Assembly (NCBI GenBank): GCA_965226215.1
Contig: CBDDCH010000002.1
Span: forward strand, 310,001 to 374,000
Origin: G963668345 sp965226215
GTDB taxonomy: Bacteria > Acidobacteriota > Terriglobia > Bryobacterales > UBA6623
Direction: 5' to 3'
DNA: 64,000 nt
The notes beneath the pieces were generated by a model. It searched no databases. It was not told the DNA's origin and saw only the letters and a program-made list of their open reading frames with translations. Both the position numbers and the translations under genes were made by a program. This document shows positions 8,984-17,072 of this stretch, piece after piece. Every line of letters starts with the position of its first letter. Within the stretch, counting starts at the first letter, position 1.

Positions 8984-11557
8984 CTACTCTTCCGCCTCGC
9001 GAGCTCGCTGCTCGAACACTTCGCGGGCTTCAGCAAATTGGTCGAGCACGTGTTTGCGTTCGGCTTCCGAGCGCCAGCCGGGGTGATTCTCGGCTTGCCG
9101 AGTGATGTTGTCGATCCAGCGGATGAAATACTCGGCGTCTTGTTTTGAGCGGATCGGCCGATCCCCGCAGTGGACGTAGACGGCGCTAGTCTCCGCATAA
9201 AGATGGGTGTCGTCGATCGGGTGGACGGGTTGCTCGCTCGTGGCGCGCAGAGTGAACCAGCCACTCTCCCGAACTTCAATCCGTTTGTTGATTTGAGCGT
9301 TCTGGCCGCCGTTTTGTATCGGGATTGTGGCTACGACTTTGCCGTTGAAGAGCAACTCTAGAGCGTCCACGGCGAACGCCGATTCCAACAGCGCCGCTAC
9401 TTGGACCGTGCCGCCCCCGCGAGGCAGACCTATCGTACTGCCGGGCATTTCCCCGTTGACTTCGAGTTGAATCAGCGGGCCGTTCGTCACAAACGTTCGG
9501 CCTTCACGGATCGCCTGCACCCAGCGATCCCACTCCAATTTGTCGCCCAAATAAGCGTAAGTCCGGGCGGCGCCGACAAGCGCGGTCCGGTGGAGGCCGG
9601 AGATGGAATCTTCACCACCCGAAGCGGTGACTTTGAAACCGCAGTTCAGCGCCCGATGCCATACCTTCGAGGTGAATTTGGCGAACTTTGCCCCGGTCAT
9701 CACCTCGAGGTATTCAAACGCACCGTGGGCGAGATCGACCGGGAATCCGCGCGCGACCGCGTAGCCGACTGTGGGGGGATCTTTGGAGTAAGGGTGCACG
9801 TATCCCCCGAGAGCGCCCTGTTCGCGGGCCAGGCGGAACATGTCGGTGTTGCTCGGGTAGAGGCTCTCGATGGCGGTCCCTTCGTAGCCGGTCGTAAAGG
9901 GGGAAATCAGATGTTTGGTGAGGTTGATGAAATTGATATGGCCGTAAAACGGCGGACGATACTCCTGGCCCCACGAGAGAAGCCGATCAGGCGTCGAACG
10001 CTTGCGGTCGTAGGCGCCGTTGTAGTATTGGTGATCGAAGATTCGATTGTCCTTGTTGGCGATCTTTTCGCCTACGACATCGAGATCTTCCGCCGCCGCC
10101 ATGAACAACAGGTTCTCCGGCGTGTTGTGGAGGTTGCCGCCGTAGTTCATATGGACATGATCGCTGCCGCTGTACCAGCCTTTGGCTTTGAGATTGGTGA
10201 ACCGGCGGAGAGTAAGTTCTACACGAGTCACGCGCCCGTCGAGTACCTCCACCGTTTTTTCGACGGGAGAACGCTCGAAGCCCTTCATCGCACGAAGTGA
10301 GACCTTGCCGGCCGGAACGTCCACGACAAAGCGGCCCTGGGTATGGAAACAATCCAGGTTCAGGGCATTAGAGCTCACGCGATGGAAGGCATTTGGAGGT
10401 GCGTAGGCCTTCCCATCCGAGGCCCGCAAGTAGATCCTTGCTTCGGTCGGCTGTCCCGTGTCGCCGTCCCTGACAAGCACCTCCAGTGTTCCGGTGGGCC
10501 GGCGGTGGATTCGCTGTCTGATTTCGATCTTGCGCTCCTCGCCGCCATACGTCTTCAGAAGGCGGAGGTCGGAGATACCGTGCTGATTCGACACGTAGAC
10601 AATCCACTCGCCGTCGGGTGACCATCGCGGGTCAAAGTGGTCCCACTCTCCAAACGTCAACTGGTAGGGTTCGCCCCCAACGGCCGGCAGCACGTAGAGG
10701 TTGGTGTACTGGCTGCCGCGGTGCGAGCTGTAGAGAATACGCTTGCCGTCGTGTGACCACTGGGGCCGCGTGCGATAAAGTGTTTCTTCGCGCAGGATTC
10801 TCTTCGCCTTGGTCATCGCATCGGGCTCAATAGGCGCACGCCAAATCGCCCCCGAACCCAGTGGGATTCCACGGTTGGAAATAAGAATCATCTCTTTGCC
10901 GTCTGGCGAGATGGTGGGCTGGATGTGGAGATCGTTGTCCCCGAAGTAAAGCCGCGAGTTGCCGTACCGGTTGTCCTCGGTTAGGCGAACAGGCTCCCCG
11001 GGGTTACCATCTTCCATAGGCATGGCGTAGACGTTGTACCAGCCGTCAGGAGCGGTCGAGACGTAGATGAGCCGGCTTCCGTCTGGCGACCACACGGGAT
11101 CGAGGTTCACGCGATCCCCTTGCGTGAGAGCCGTGCTCTCGCCGGTTGCAACGCTGAGCAGCACCAGGTTAATGCGGCGGTAGCTGTCGTCGGCGGTGTA
11201 GGCGATCCAGCGTCCGTCGGGCGACCAAGCCGGTGAGGAATCGTAGGTGGAATTCGCCGTGAGCTGATAGGCTTTGTCTTTTCCGGGGCGGATTTTCCAA
11301 AGTGACCCGGCCATGCTGAAGACGATCCATTCGCCATCCGGGGACCAACCCGGTCGCCATGGCGTGGACGACGGGGGCGGAAGGTAGTAATTGTGCATGT
11401 AGTTGCCGCCGGTTTTCGCCGCCGGATAGGCGGAGGCCAACGCGTTCGAGCCATAGAGTCGATCCCCGGCGTCAGTGCGTTTGTCGACGCCTTGTCCCCA
11501 AACGAGAGATCCAATCAACGCTGCCGTTAGAAAGTAAAAAACGTTAGCCAGGCGCAT
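8984..11557 (-). CDS. Secreted TolB-like propeller fused to CehA/McbA-type metallohydrolase
   Basis: The start at 11557 follows a good ribosome site (AGGGGAG) and gives a signal peptide (MRLANVFYFLTAALIGSLVWG); about 857 residues. Residues ~45-340 carry six or more PD40/TolB-like repeats (WSPDGEWIVFSM, WSPDGRWIAYTADD, WSPDGSRLIYVS and so on). A beta-sandwich like carboxypeptidase regulatory domains follows (TGTLEVLVRDGDTGQPTEARIYLR). The C-terminal half matches PHP-like CehA/McbA metallohydrolases: DHVHMNYGGNLHNT supplies metal-binding His/Asp and GGYVHPYSKDPP another His. A periplasmic hydrolase is likely; substrate unknown. The stop codon is 13 bp from IS3 copy 1, so the insertion spared the gene. 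Confidence 0.85.
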   Translation of the reverse strand: MRLANVFYFLTAALIGSLVWGQGVDKRTDAGDRLYGSNALASAYPAAKTGGNYMHNYYLPPPSSTPWRPGWSPDGEWIVFSMAGSLWKIRPGKDKAYQLTANSTYDSSPAWSPDGRWIAYTADDSYRRINLVLLSVATGESTALTQGDRVNLDPVWSPDGSRLIYVSTAPDGWYNVYAMPMEDGNPGEPVRLTEDNRYGNSRLYFGDNDLHIQPTISPDGKEMILISNRGIPLGSGAIWRAPIEPDAMTKAKRILREETLYRTRPQWSHDGKRILYSSHRGSQYTNLYVLPAVGGEPYQLTFGEWDHFDPRWSPDGEWIVYVSNQHGISDLRLLKTYGGEERKIEIRQRIHRRPTGTLEVLVRDGDTGQPTEARIYLRASDGKAYAPPNAFHRVSSNALNLDCFHTQGRFVVDVPAGKVSLRAMKGFERSPVEKTVEVLDGRVTRVELTLRRFTNLKAKGWYSGSDHVHMNYGGNLHNTPENLLFMAAAEDLDVVGEKIANKDNRIFDHQYYNGAYDRKRSTPDRLLSWGQEYRPPFYGHINFINLTKHLISPFTTGYEGTAIESLYPSNTDMFRLAREQGALGGYVHPYSKDPPTVGYAVARGFPVDLAHGAFEYLEVMTGAKFAKFTSKVWHRALNCGFKVTASGGEDSISGLHRTALVGAARTYAYLGDKLEWDRWVQAIREGRTFVTNGPLIQLEVNGEMPGSTIGLPRGGGTVQVAALLESAFAVDALELLFNGKVVATIPIQNGGQNAQINKRIEVRESGWFTLRATSEQPVHPIDDTHLYAETSAVYVHCGDRPIRSKQDAEYFIRWIDNITRQAENHPGWRSEAERKHVLDQFAEAREVFEQRAREAEE

Positions 11558-11574
11558 CGTAGCTCCCCTTCCAA

Positions 11575-11671
11575 TGAGTCTCGCGACTATACTGACATGG
11601 CCCGTGTTCAGATTGTAGGGGCACGGCATGCCGTGCCCGGCTTCCAAGGGCACGCTATTTCGCGAGCCTCA
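11575..11671. repeat. Miniature palindromic element, family R2 copy 2
   Basis: About 97 bp, ends TGAGTCTCGCGA and TCGCGAGCCTCA, with a nested GTAGGGGCACGGC/GCCGTGCCCG palindrome at 11615-11639. Large parts match 37-134 (GACATGGCCCGTGTTCAG). It lies directly upstream of the TolB/CehA gene start and may carry or replace its promoter. From 11672 to 11867 I see no gene. Confidence 0.65.
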
Positions 11672-11867
11672 GTAAGGCTTCTATCTATGGTCTAGCAGCC
11701 GGTGGCAAAACCCGGTGACACAGCCGATCTTGCCCTGGGGGTGCGTCGCCGTTCGGTGAACAAGCCGTTGCGGACTTCTGTCACAGGTTACCAGTGTAGT
11801 CTCCTTGTCGACACTTCGCCGCACCGAGCGTCCTGAAGGCCTGCGCTAGAATGTAGGCTCTCAACGC

Positions 11868-12152
11868 CCGCATGTCGCTGCGCTTGTAAGTGTTTACGGT
11901 ACCAACACTGAGTTGGAGAAGATCGACATTGACCCCTGCTCGGCCGGCGATCAACTGGAGCTTCTGTTCACCTTCGCCTGCAACCTCTGTCCGCTGGAGT
12001 ACACGCTAACGGTAGCGTCGCATGACCCCGACGGCGTCTCTCACGACTGGCAGGAGGACGCAATTCGATTCACGGTCAGCGACACGCGTTACACCGCCGG
12101 TGTAGCCAACCTACAAGCTCAGGTCTCAGTGCGGCGACTCGCCGTGGGATGA
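11868..12152 (+). pseudogene. Remnant of polysaccharide ABC transporter ATPase C-terminal (Wzt-like) domain
   Basis: The open frame reads …VYGTNTELEKIDIDP…LLFTFACNLCPLEYTLTVASHDPDGVSHDW…AIRFTVSDTRYTAGVANLQAQVSVRRL and stops. This pattern is that of the C-terminal polysaccharide-binding domain of Wzt-type exporters: a YGTNT strand, a Y-x-L-T-V-A core, and an F-x-V…GVANL ending. The ATPase domain that should lie upstream is absent, and no partner permease is present. I read it as the 3' remnant of a lost O-antigen or capsule export gene. An independent small gene from TTG at 11913 is less likely. Confidence 0.5.
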
Positions 12153-12197
12153 TATTTTCCCCTATACCTGTGGGGGCCCGCGTCTACGTACGGTGGT

Positions 12198-12315
12198 GAG
12201 TGCCCATGGGCCTTCGCAAGATAAACGGAGCCGCGACCGTCAGGGAGCGGTCAGTCCTCCTCTAGAGTCCGGTCCTGCCACCAGCCTCAGGCCCACCCAA
12301 GAGGATCACGAGCCT
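12198..12315 (+). repeat. Dispersed repeat R4, copy 1
   Basis: A block of roughly 115 bp (CCATGGGCCTTCGC…AAGATAAACGGAGC…) that also occurs at 41203-41340 and 42355-42492. It contains a hairpin CCGC…GCGG (12231-12250) that becomes CCAC…GTGG in the third copy. Lies upstream of the TAXI receptor gene. Confidence 0.75.
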
Positions 12316-12417
12316 TGAAAGCGGAATCGATCTGCAAAGGATTCCCCTACTTGTAACCCTATTCCAGCCCTGAAACAATGAAACAAAGGCGGTTTTTTAC
12401 CTTCGCCGACACTTTCG

Positions 12418-13794
12418 ATGAGCCAGAGCCACCAGGCCGGGACACCCACGGTTCGCTCCACCCGGGACCTCCTCAAGGTGTGGGGGCCGGCAGTGGTCAT
12501 CACGCTGGCCGGCTTTGGCGCCGCCTGGCAATACGTCGATCCCGCGCCGCCCAAGAGCCTTCGGATTGCGTCAGGTAGCTCGGAGGGCGCCTATTACCAG
12601 CATGCAACCCGCTACCGGGAGCTGCTTGCGGAACACGGAATCACGCTCGAAGTCATCGAGACGGCCGGATCGGTTGATAACCTCGAACGCCTGCAAGCAG
12701 CGGCCTGCGACCTGGGTTTTGTCCAGGGAGGCACGGCATCGGTTGAGGCAATCCACTCACTGGAATCGCTTGCCAGTCTGTATTTCGAGCCGCTCTGGGT
12801 TTTCCATCGCCAAGGGATCCAGCTCAAGCAGCTCGCGGATTTGGAGGGCCGGCGAATAGCAATCGGCGAGGCAGGCAGCGGCACCCAGTTGCTCGGGCGG
12901 ACGTTGCTGGCTGACAACGGCATAACCGAGGAATCAGCCGAACTGCGTCCCCTCGGTGGCAAGGCTGCCGCGGAGCAACTTCAGGCCGGCCGGTTGGACG
13001 TAGCGTTCTTCGTAAGCTCACCTTCCGCGCCCGTAGTACGGGAGCTCGTTACCGATCCTCGGGTCGCAGTGATGAACTTTCGTCGCCATCTCGCTTATCG
13101 AACTCGTTACCGCTTTCTCTCAAGCGTGACTCTAGGCGAGGGCGTGATCGATTTGGACCGCAACATTCCCAAGCAAGACATCAAACTGTTGGCGCCCGCG
13201 GCGACGCTGGTGGCGGTTGATGACCTTCACCCGGACCTTGTCCCTCTACTGCTCGAGGCGGCCGAGGCGGTCCACGGCGAGGGAGGTTTGTTCGAAGAGC
13301 CAGGTCAGTTTCCCTCTGTGCGCTTCACGGAGTTGCCGATGCGGACCGAGGCTCAGCATTATCTGGATCAAGGACCTTCTTTCCTTTATCGGATTCTGCC
13401 CTTTCGAGCGGCTTCGCTAGCCAGCCGGTTGAAGATCCTGCTGCTGCCGCTGGTGACATTGTTGATTCCCCTGTTTAAGGTGGGGCCGCCACTCTATCGC
13501 TGGAGGGTTCGACGAAAAATCTACCGCTGGTACCAGGGTCTGCGTGAGCTTGACCTCAAGTTGGTGAACGAGGGCGGCGGGGTCAACTTGGACCAGGAAT
13601 CAGCCCGGCTCAGAGCCCTCGAAAAGGAGGTCAACGTGGTGTCCGTACCGCTGGCCTACATGGACGAATTCTACCACTTGCGGCTGCACATCGAGTTGAT
13701 CCGCAACAAGCTGGACAAGGCTCAAAGGGATGGAGCGCCTTCAACTGCCCACGGCAGTGCTGGGAACAGGTCGGGGGACGCCAATGAGAGTTGA
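12418..13794 (+). CDS. TAXI-family TRAP transporter solute receptor, membrane-anchored
   Basis: A 458-residue protein with an N-terminal membrane segment (VVITLAGFGAAW) and then a periplasmic-binding fold of the TAXI type (LRIASGSSEGAYYQHATRYRELL… ; EVIETAGSVDNLERL ; DLGFVQGGTASVEAI ; EGRRIAIGEAGSGTQLLGRTLL). It has a second hydrophobic segment late in the protein (LKILLLPLVTLLIPLF) and a charged C-terminal tail. The tail and second membrane segment are extra compared with simple TAXI receptors, but such forms occur without neighbouring DctM-type permeases. No permease gene is adjacent, so the role could be sensory or transport with a distant partner; the ligand is unknown. ATG 12418 is favoured. 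Confidence 0.8.
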   Translation: MSQSHQAGTPTVRSTRDLLKVWGPAVVITLAGFGAAWQYVDPAPPKSLRIASGSSEGAYYQHATRYRELLAEHGITLEVIETAGSVDNLERLQAAACDLGFVQGGTASVEAIHSLESLASLYFEPLWVFHRQGIQLKQLADLEGRRIAIGEAGSGTQLLGRTLLADNGITEESAELRPLGGKAAAEQLQAGRLDVAFFVSSPSAPVVRELVTDPRVAVMNFRRHLAYRTRYRFLSSVTLGEGVIDLDRNIPKQDIKLLAPAATLVAVDDLHPDLVPLLLEAAEAVHGEGGLFEEPGQFPSVRFTELPMRTEAQHYLDQGPSFLYRILPFRAASLASRLKILLLPLVTLLIPLFKVGPPLYRWRVRRKIYRWYQGLRELDLKLVNEGGGVNLDQESARLRALEKEVNVVSVPLAYMDEFYHLRLHIELIRNKLDKAQRDGAPSTAHGSAGNRSGDANES

Positions 13795-14067
13795 GGTCGG
13801 TCGTTTCCCCAACATTCGCTCTAGGACGACGTCAGCCCAGATCTGCAAGCCTTTTGCGAACTCCTGGAAGCGCTTGAAGCGAGATGATTAGAGTAGATTG
13901 AGGCTGCCGGGAAGGAGATGGACAACCTAAGGAGTCACCTACGTGATTGGATTAAAGCAACATAACGTCCTGTTGGATGCTTCCCCCCAGATAGGGTAGG
14001 CAAAAAGGGTGACCCCTTAGGAATGTGTTCTTGTTGATATGCGTACCGCTACACAGTACACTTACTT

Positions 14068-14345
14068 ATGATCAGGACGCTTCGTCATCGCGGCCTCAAG
14101 CGGCTTCACGAACGGGGAGACCTCAGCAAGCTGCGGGCCGATCAGATGGAGCGTATCGGGATCGCGTTGGCGGACTTGAACGCGGCCAAAACGCCACAAG
14201 ACCTGGACTTGCCGGGCTACCGGCTGCACCCGCTCAAAGGGGATCTTAGGGCTTCTGGAGCATCCGGATTTCCGCCAACTGGCGCATCATCTTCCGCTTT
14301 GAGGACGGTGAGGCATGCGAGGTTGACTTGATCGACTACCACTGA
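14068..14345 (+). pseudogene. higB: HigB-type toxin, frameshifted
   Basis: The N-terminal part (MIRTLRHRGLKRLHERGDLSKL…AKTPQDLDLPGYRLHPLKGDL) matches HigB/RelE-superfamily mRNA interferases. After the HPLKGD motif the reading frame is lost near 14247. In the next frame the expected C-terminus continues as GFWSIRISANWRIIFRFEDG and EVDLIDYH, stopping at 14343-14345, just before higA. A single missing base restores about 92 residues. The NWRIIFRF strand carries residues needed for ribosome-dependent mRNA cleavage, so the toxin is probably dead unless the lesion is a sequence error. Confidence 0.8.
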
Positions 14346-14365
14346 ACAGAGAGGAGCACGAGGCC

Positions 14366-14662
14366 ATGGCAATGAAGTATCCACCGCATCCGGGGTGCAG
14401 TATCAAGCAGAACTGCCTAGACGCAGTGGGCCTCAACGTCACTGAGGCCGCAAAGGTACTGGGCGTTGCCCGTCACACGCTCTCGCGCGTGCTGAACGGC
14501 CATGCCGCCATCTCGCCGGACATGGCCATTCGCCTCGAGAAGGCCGGATGGTCCAATGCCGAGTTCTGGCTGCGCCTGCAGACGGCCTACGACCTGGCCC
14601 AGGCGCGCCAGAGCGAGGATCGCATCAACGTCGAGCGCTACGAGCCGCGGCCCGCCGCCTAG
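14366..14662 (+). CDS. higA: HigA-type antitoxin, XRE-family regulator
   Basis: A 98-residue protein with the HigA start (PPHPGCSIKQNCLDAVGLNVTEAAKVLGV) and a helix-turn-helix (EAAKVLGVARHTLSRVLNGHAAISPDMAIRLEKA). It would neutralise HigB and repress the higBA promoter. The ribosome site GAGGAG lies about 10 bases before the ATG. The gene follows the frameshifted toxin by 20 bp in the toxin-first order typical of higBA. The antitoxin is intact while the toxin is broken, the expected order of decay. A probable terminator follows at 14678. Confidence 0.9.
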   Translation: MAMKYPPHPGCSIKQNCLDAVGLNVTEAAKVLGVARHTLSRVLNGHAAISPDMAIRLEKAGWSNAEFWLRLQTAYDLAQARQSEDRINVERYEPRPAA

Positions 14663-14677
14663 AGGGCCGATGAACTT

Positions 14678-14712
14678 GCCGGCAACCACTGCCGGCTGCC
14701 CCGGTTTTTTTT
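14678..14712 (+). terminator. Probable rho-independent terminator of higBA
   Basis: Perfect 7-bp stem GCCGGCA (14678-14684) / TGCCGGC (14690-14696), then 8 bases and a run of eight T (14705-14712). The gap between stem and T run is longer than ideal. Confidence 0.5.
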
Positions 14713-14894
14713 CTTGAGGTGAAGTTCCGGCAGCAGTGCAGGTCGGCGTCACAGTGGCTACCGGTGTCTTGTCGCGAGATTTTCTGCTGGGGAAGCAGTT
14801 GAACCGGCGTGCCGCGGCCGTGGCAGTGGATGGCGACATTGCTCATAATACGTGCAGAATACTTCAGAAGGTGCGACAATTCAACGATTCAGGA

Positions 14895-15560
14895 ATGACG
14901 AGCCAAGAAACCTTTCCGACAGGCCGGCCGCTGCCGGGTCACGGCACTGCCGTCGCACGTTGTGCCTTGGCGATGGCGCTGCTGGCTCTGTGCCTCGGTT
15001 GCGGTGGGAAAATTCCGCCGACTCACTACTACGTGCTCGAGCTGCCGCCGGCTCCCGACCCGGCCTCCGAGGCGCTCCCCGGCACAGCCGTGATCATGCC
15101 TCTTCAAGCGTCTCGAATGCTGATCCAAGACCGCATCGTATACCGTCCGGCGAGAGGGGAGGTCGGATTTTACGAATATCATCGCTGGGCAGAGGATCCA
15201 CGAGACAGTCTCACAAGATCTCTCATCCGGCATCTACGCTCCCGGGGAGCGTTTAGCAGCGTTGTACCGTTTGATGGCCGCTCGAAAGCCGACTACATCA
15301 TTCGAGGCACGTTGGAGCATCTCGAAGAAGTCGACTCGGGCGGTGTCGCGGTCTACGTCAAAATCTCGGCGCAACTGATCTCGGCCGAAGCCAGGGAAAC
15401 GATTTGGCAAGGGGAAGGCGAAGGGCGTGGCCAAGTTACGGCCGGCGAGGTCCGCTCCGTCGTCGCTGAGATGAGTCGCGCGTCGCACCAAGCTGTCAAA
15501 GGCCTGGCCGACCAAATCAACGAGTTCGTCAGATCGAAAACGACCGCGGCCCAACGGTAG
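14895..15560 (+). CDS. ABC-type transport auxiliary lipoprotein (PqiC/YmbA-like)
   Basis: A 221-residue lipoprotein. The signal segment ends in LCLGC, and the mature start has the family's THYYVLELPP motif. The middle (AVIMPLQASRMLIQDRIVYRPARGEVGFYEYHRWAEDPRDSLTRSLIRHLRSRGAFSSVVPFD) follows the ABC_trans_aux pattern found in PqiC/YmbA and in MlaFED- or Mce-type lipid transport systems, where the protein sits on the inner leaflet of the outer membrane. Start 14895 follows AGGA closely; 14967 is an alternative. No Mce permease or ATPase gene is next to it, so partners are elsewhere or lost. Confidence 0.8.
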   Translation: MTSQETFPTGRPLPGHGTAVARCALAMALLALCLGCGGKIPPTHYYVLELPPAPDPASEALPGTAVIMPLQASRMLIQDRIVYRPARGEVGFYEYHRWAEDPRDSLTRSLIRHLRSRGAFSSVVPFDGRSKADYIIRGTLEHLEEVDSGGVAVYVKISAQLISAEARETIWQGEGEGRGQVTAGEVRSVVAEMSRASHQAVKGLADQINEFVRSKTTAAQR

Positions 15561-15688
15561 TTTCCAGGTTCTGCAGGTTCTGCCGACTTTCTTACTGCCG
15601 GACGGATCTTCTCGGGACCTCTCCTTTCTTTTGCAATCCAGAAGGCTGAAGTCAGGCCTCCGACGCCCCACGGGCTCGCCAACCGGCG

Positions 15689-16099
15689 CTACCCGACGGC
15701 CTGGGTGAGCTGTACGTGGATGGTCCGCTTGCGGGGCCGGTTGTCGAAGTCCAGCAGGATGACTTGTTGCCACGTTCCCAGGACCAGCTGGCCACCGACA
15801 ATCGGAATCGACAAGGACGGTTTCATCAGCGCCGCGCGAAGATGGGCGTAGCCATTTCCGTCATGCCAGGCTTCGTTGTGTTGGTAGGTGGCGTCCATGG
15901 GGGCAATGCGATCGAGAGCGGCTTTGAGGTCGGCGAGTGCGCCCGGTTCGTATTCAATCGTTGACAGCGCGGCCGTCGAGCCGACTACGAAGACGCTGGC
16001 CACGCCGTTGGTGACGCTTCCCTCCTCACAGGCGCGGCTGATCTGGGAAGTGATGTCGACAATGTCGTTAAACCCGCGGGTCGAGACGGTAAATTCCAT
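15689..16099 (-). CDS. yjbQ: YjbQ/UPF0047 family protein
   Basis: A 136-residue protein. The start at 16099 begins MEFTVSTRGFNDIVDIT, as in the family. Conserved features are TNGVASVFVVGSTAALSTIEYE, YQHNEAWHDGNGYAHLRAALM (clustered His/Asp, probable metal site) and the ending GTWQQVILLDFDNRPRKRTIHVQL. The E. coli relative has weak thiamine-phosphate synthase activity; the true role is uncertain. It lies downstream of tadC on the same strand, 54 bp away, but is not a known Tad component. Confidence 0.9.
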   Translation of the reverse strand: MEFTVSTRGFNDIVDITSQISRACEEGSVTNGVASVFVVGSTAALSTIEYEPGALADLKAALDRIAPMDATYQHNEAWHDGNGYAHLRAALMKPSLSIPIVGGQLVLGTWQQVILLDFDNRPRKRTIHVQLTQAVG

Positions 16100-16152
16100 A
16101 GAGCCTATTATGCCCGTAAGCATGACGCTCTAGGTCTCGCTTGGCCGTTTTC

Positions 16153-17070
16153 TTACCCTCCCGTCATCATGGGGAGTAGCTCGAACACGATTCGGACGAT
16201 GACTGGACCGACGGTGACGACGAACAGCGAAGGAAGAATACAAAAGAATATCGGAAAGACCAGCTTGATCCCCATTTTGGCTGCCTTTTCCTCGGCGCGT
16301 TGCCGAGCTGTCATCCGCATGAACTCGGAATGTGTCCGCAGAGTTTGGGAGATGCTTGTACCGAAGCGGTCGGCCTGAATCAGCGTGCTCACCAGCGTTT
16401 TCATGTCGTCCACGCCGGTGCGGTCTCCCAGGTTCCGTAGGGCATCGGCGCGACGCTTGCCGTGCCGCATCTCTAAGTTGGTCATCGCGAACTCGCTGCT
16501 GAGCTCAGGGTAGGACTTTTGCATCTCACGGCTCACCTGGAGGATCGCCTGGTCGAGACCCAGTCCGGACTCAACACAGACGACGAGCAGGTCGAGCGCA
16601 TTCGGCAGAGCTCGATTGATCTTTCTCCGGCGGCGCTTGACGAACTGCTGAAGTATTTCGCCCGGCCCGAGAAAGCCGACTGCGGCGGCCAACACGATCA
16701 GTCCGACCTGGTTTTCTCCTACCACGCTGAAATGCACTGTGAGCAGCCATGAGAGCAGTGGAAACGCCACTATGGATAAAGCTCTGATGCCGTAAAACGT
16801 CTTGCATGCACCTGGGGAACGGAACCCGGCGCTATAGAGTCGTTTCTGGATCGCGGTAAGATCCGCCGGGGAGGCTGGGACCAAGTTCCCAATTTTGGTA
16901 AGCAGTTGGTGAAACGCCAAGCTGGGGTGAAGCCCCGGTTCTGTATGCTGAGGTCCCTCCCCCATCGCCCGCGCGACCATGGACTTGGGGTTAGCCCAGA
17001 ACTTTACGCCGAACAAATACAGCGTGCAGGTGACCAGCACAAACAACAAGATGGACATTACCAAGACCAT
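16153..17070 (-). CDS. tadC: Tad pilus inner-membrane protein TadC (GspF-like)
   Basis: A 305-residue polytopic protein with a type II secretion F domain: N-terminal membrane segment (MSILLFVLVTCTLYLFGV), a cytoplasmic domain (ALPNALDLLVVCVESGLGLDQAILQVS… ; LRNLGDRTGVDDMKTLVSTLIQADRFGTSISQTL) and a C-terminal membrane pair (GIKLVFPIFFCILPSLFVVTVGPVIV). It forms the platform with TadB on which the CpaF ATPase acts. Start ATG 17070 is 2 bp after the tadB stop, so the two are translated together. The gene is intact, but it lies downstream of the IS1595-type insertion and the broken cpaF. Confidence 0.88.
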   Translation of the reverse strand: MVLVMSILLFVLVTCTLYLFGVKFWANPKSMVARAMGEGPQHTEPGLHPSLAFHQLLTKIGNLVPASPADLTAIQKRLYSAGFRSPGACKTFYGIRALSIVAFPLLSWLLTVHFSVVGENQVGLIVLAAAVGFLGPGEILQQFVKRRRRKINRALPNALDLLVVCVESGLGLDQAILQVSREMQKSYPELSSEFAMTNLEMRHGKRRADALRNLGDRTGVDDMKTLVSTLIQADRFGTSISQTLRTHSEFMRMTARQRAEEKAAKMGIKLVFPIFFCILPSLFVVTVGPVIVRIVFELLPMMTGG

Positions 17071-17072
17071 TG

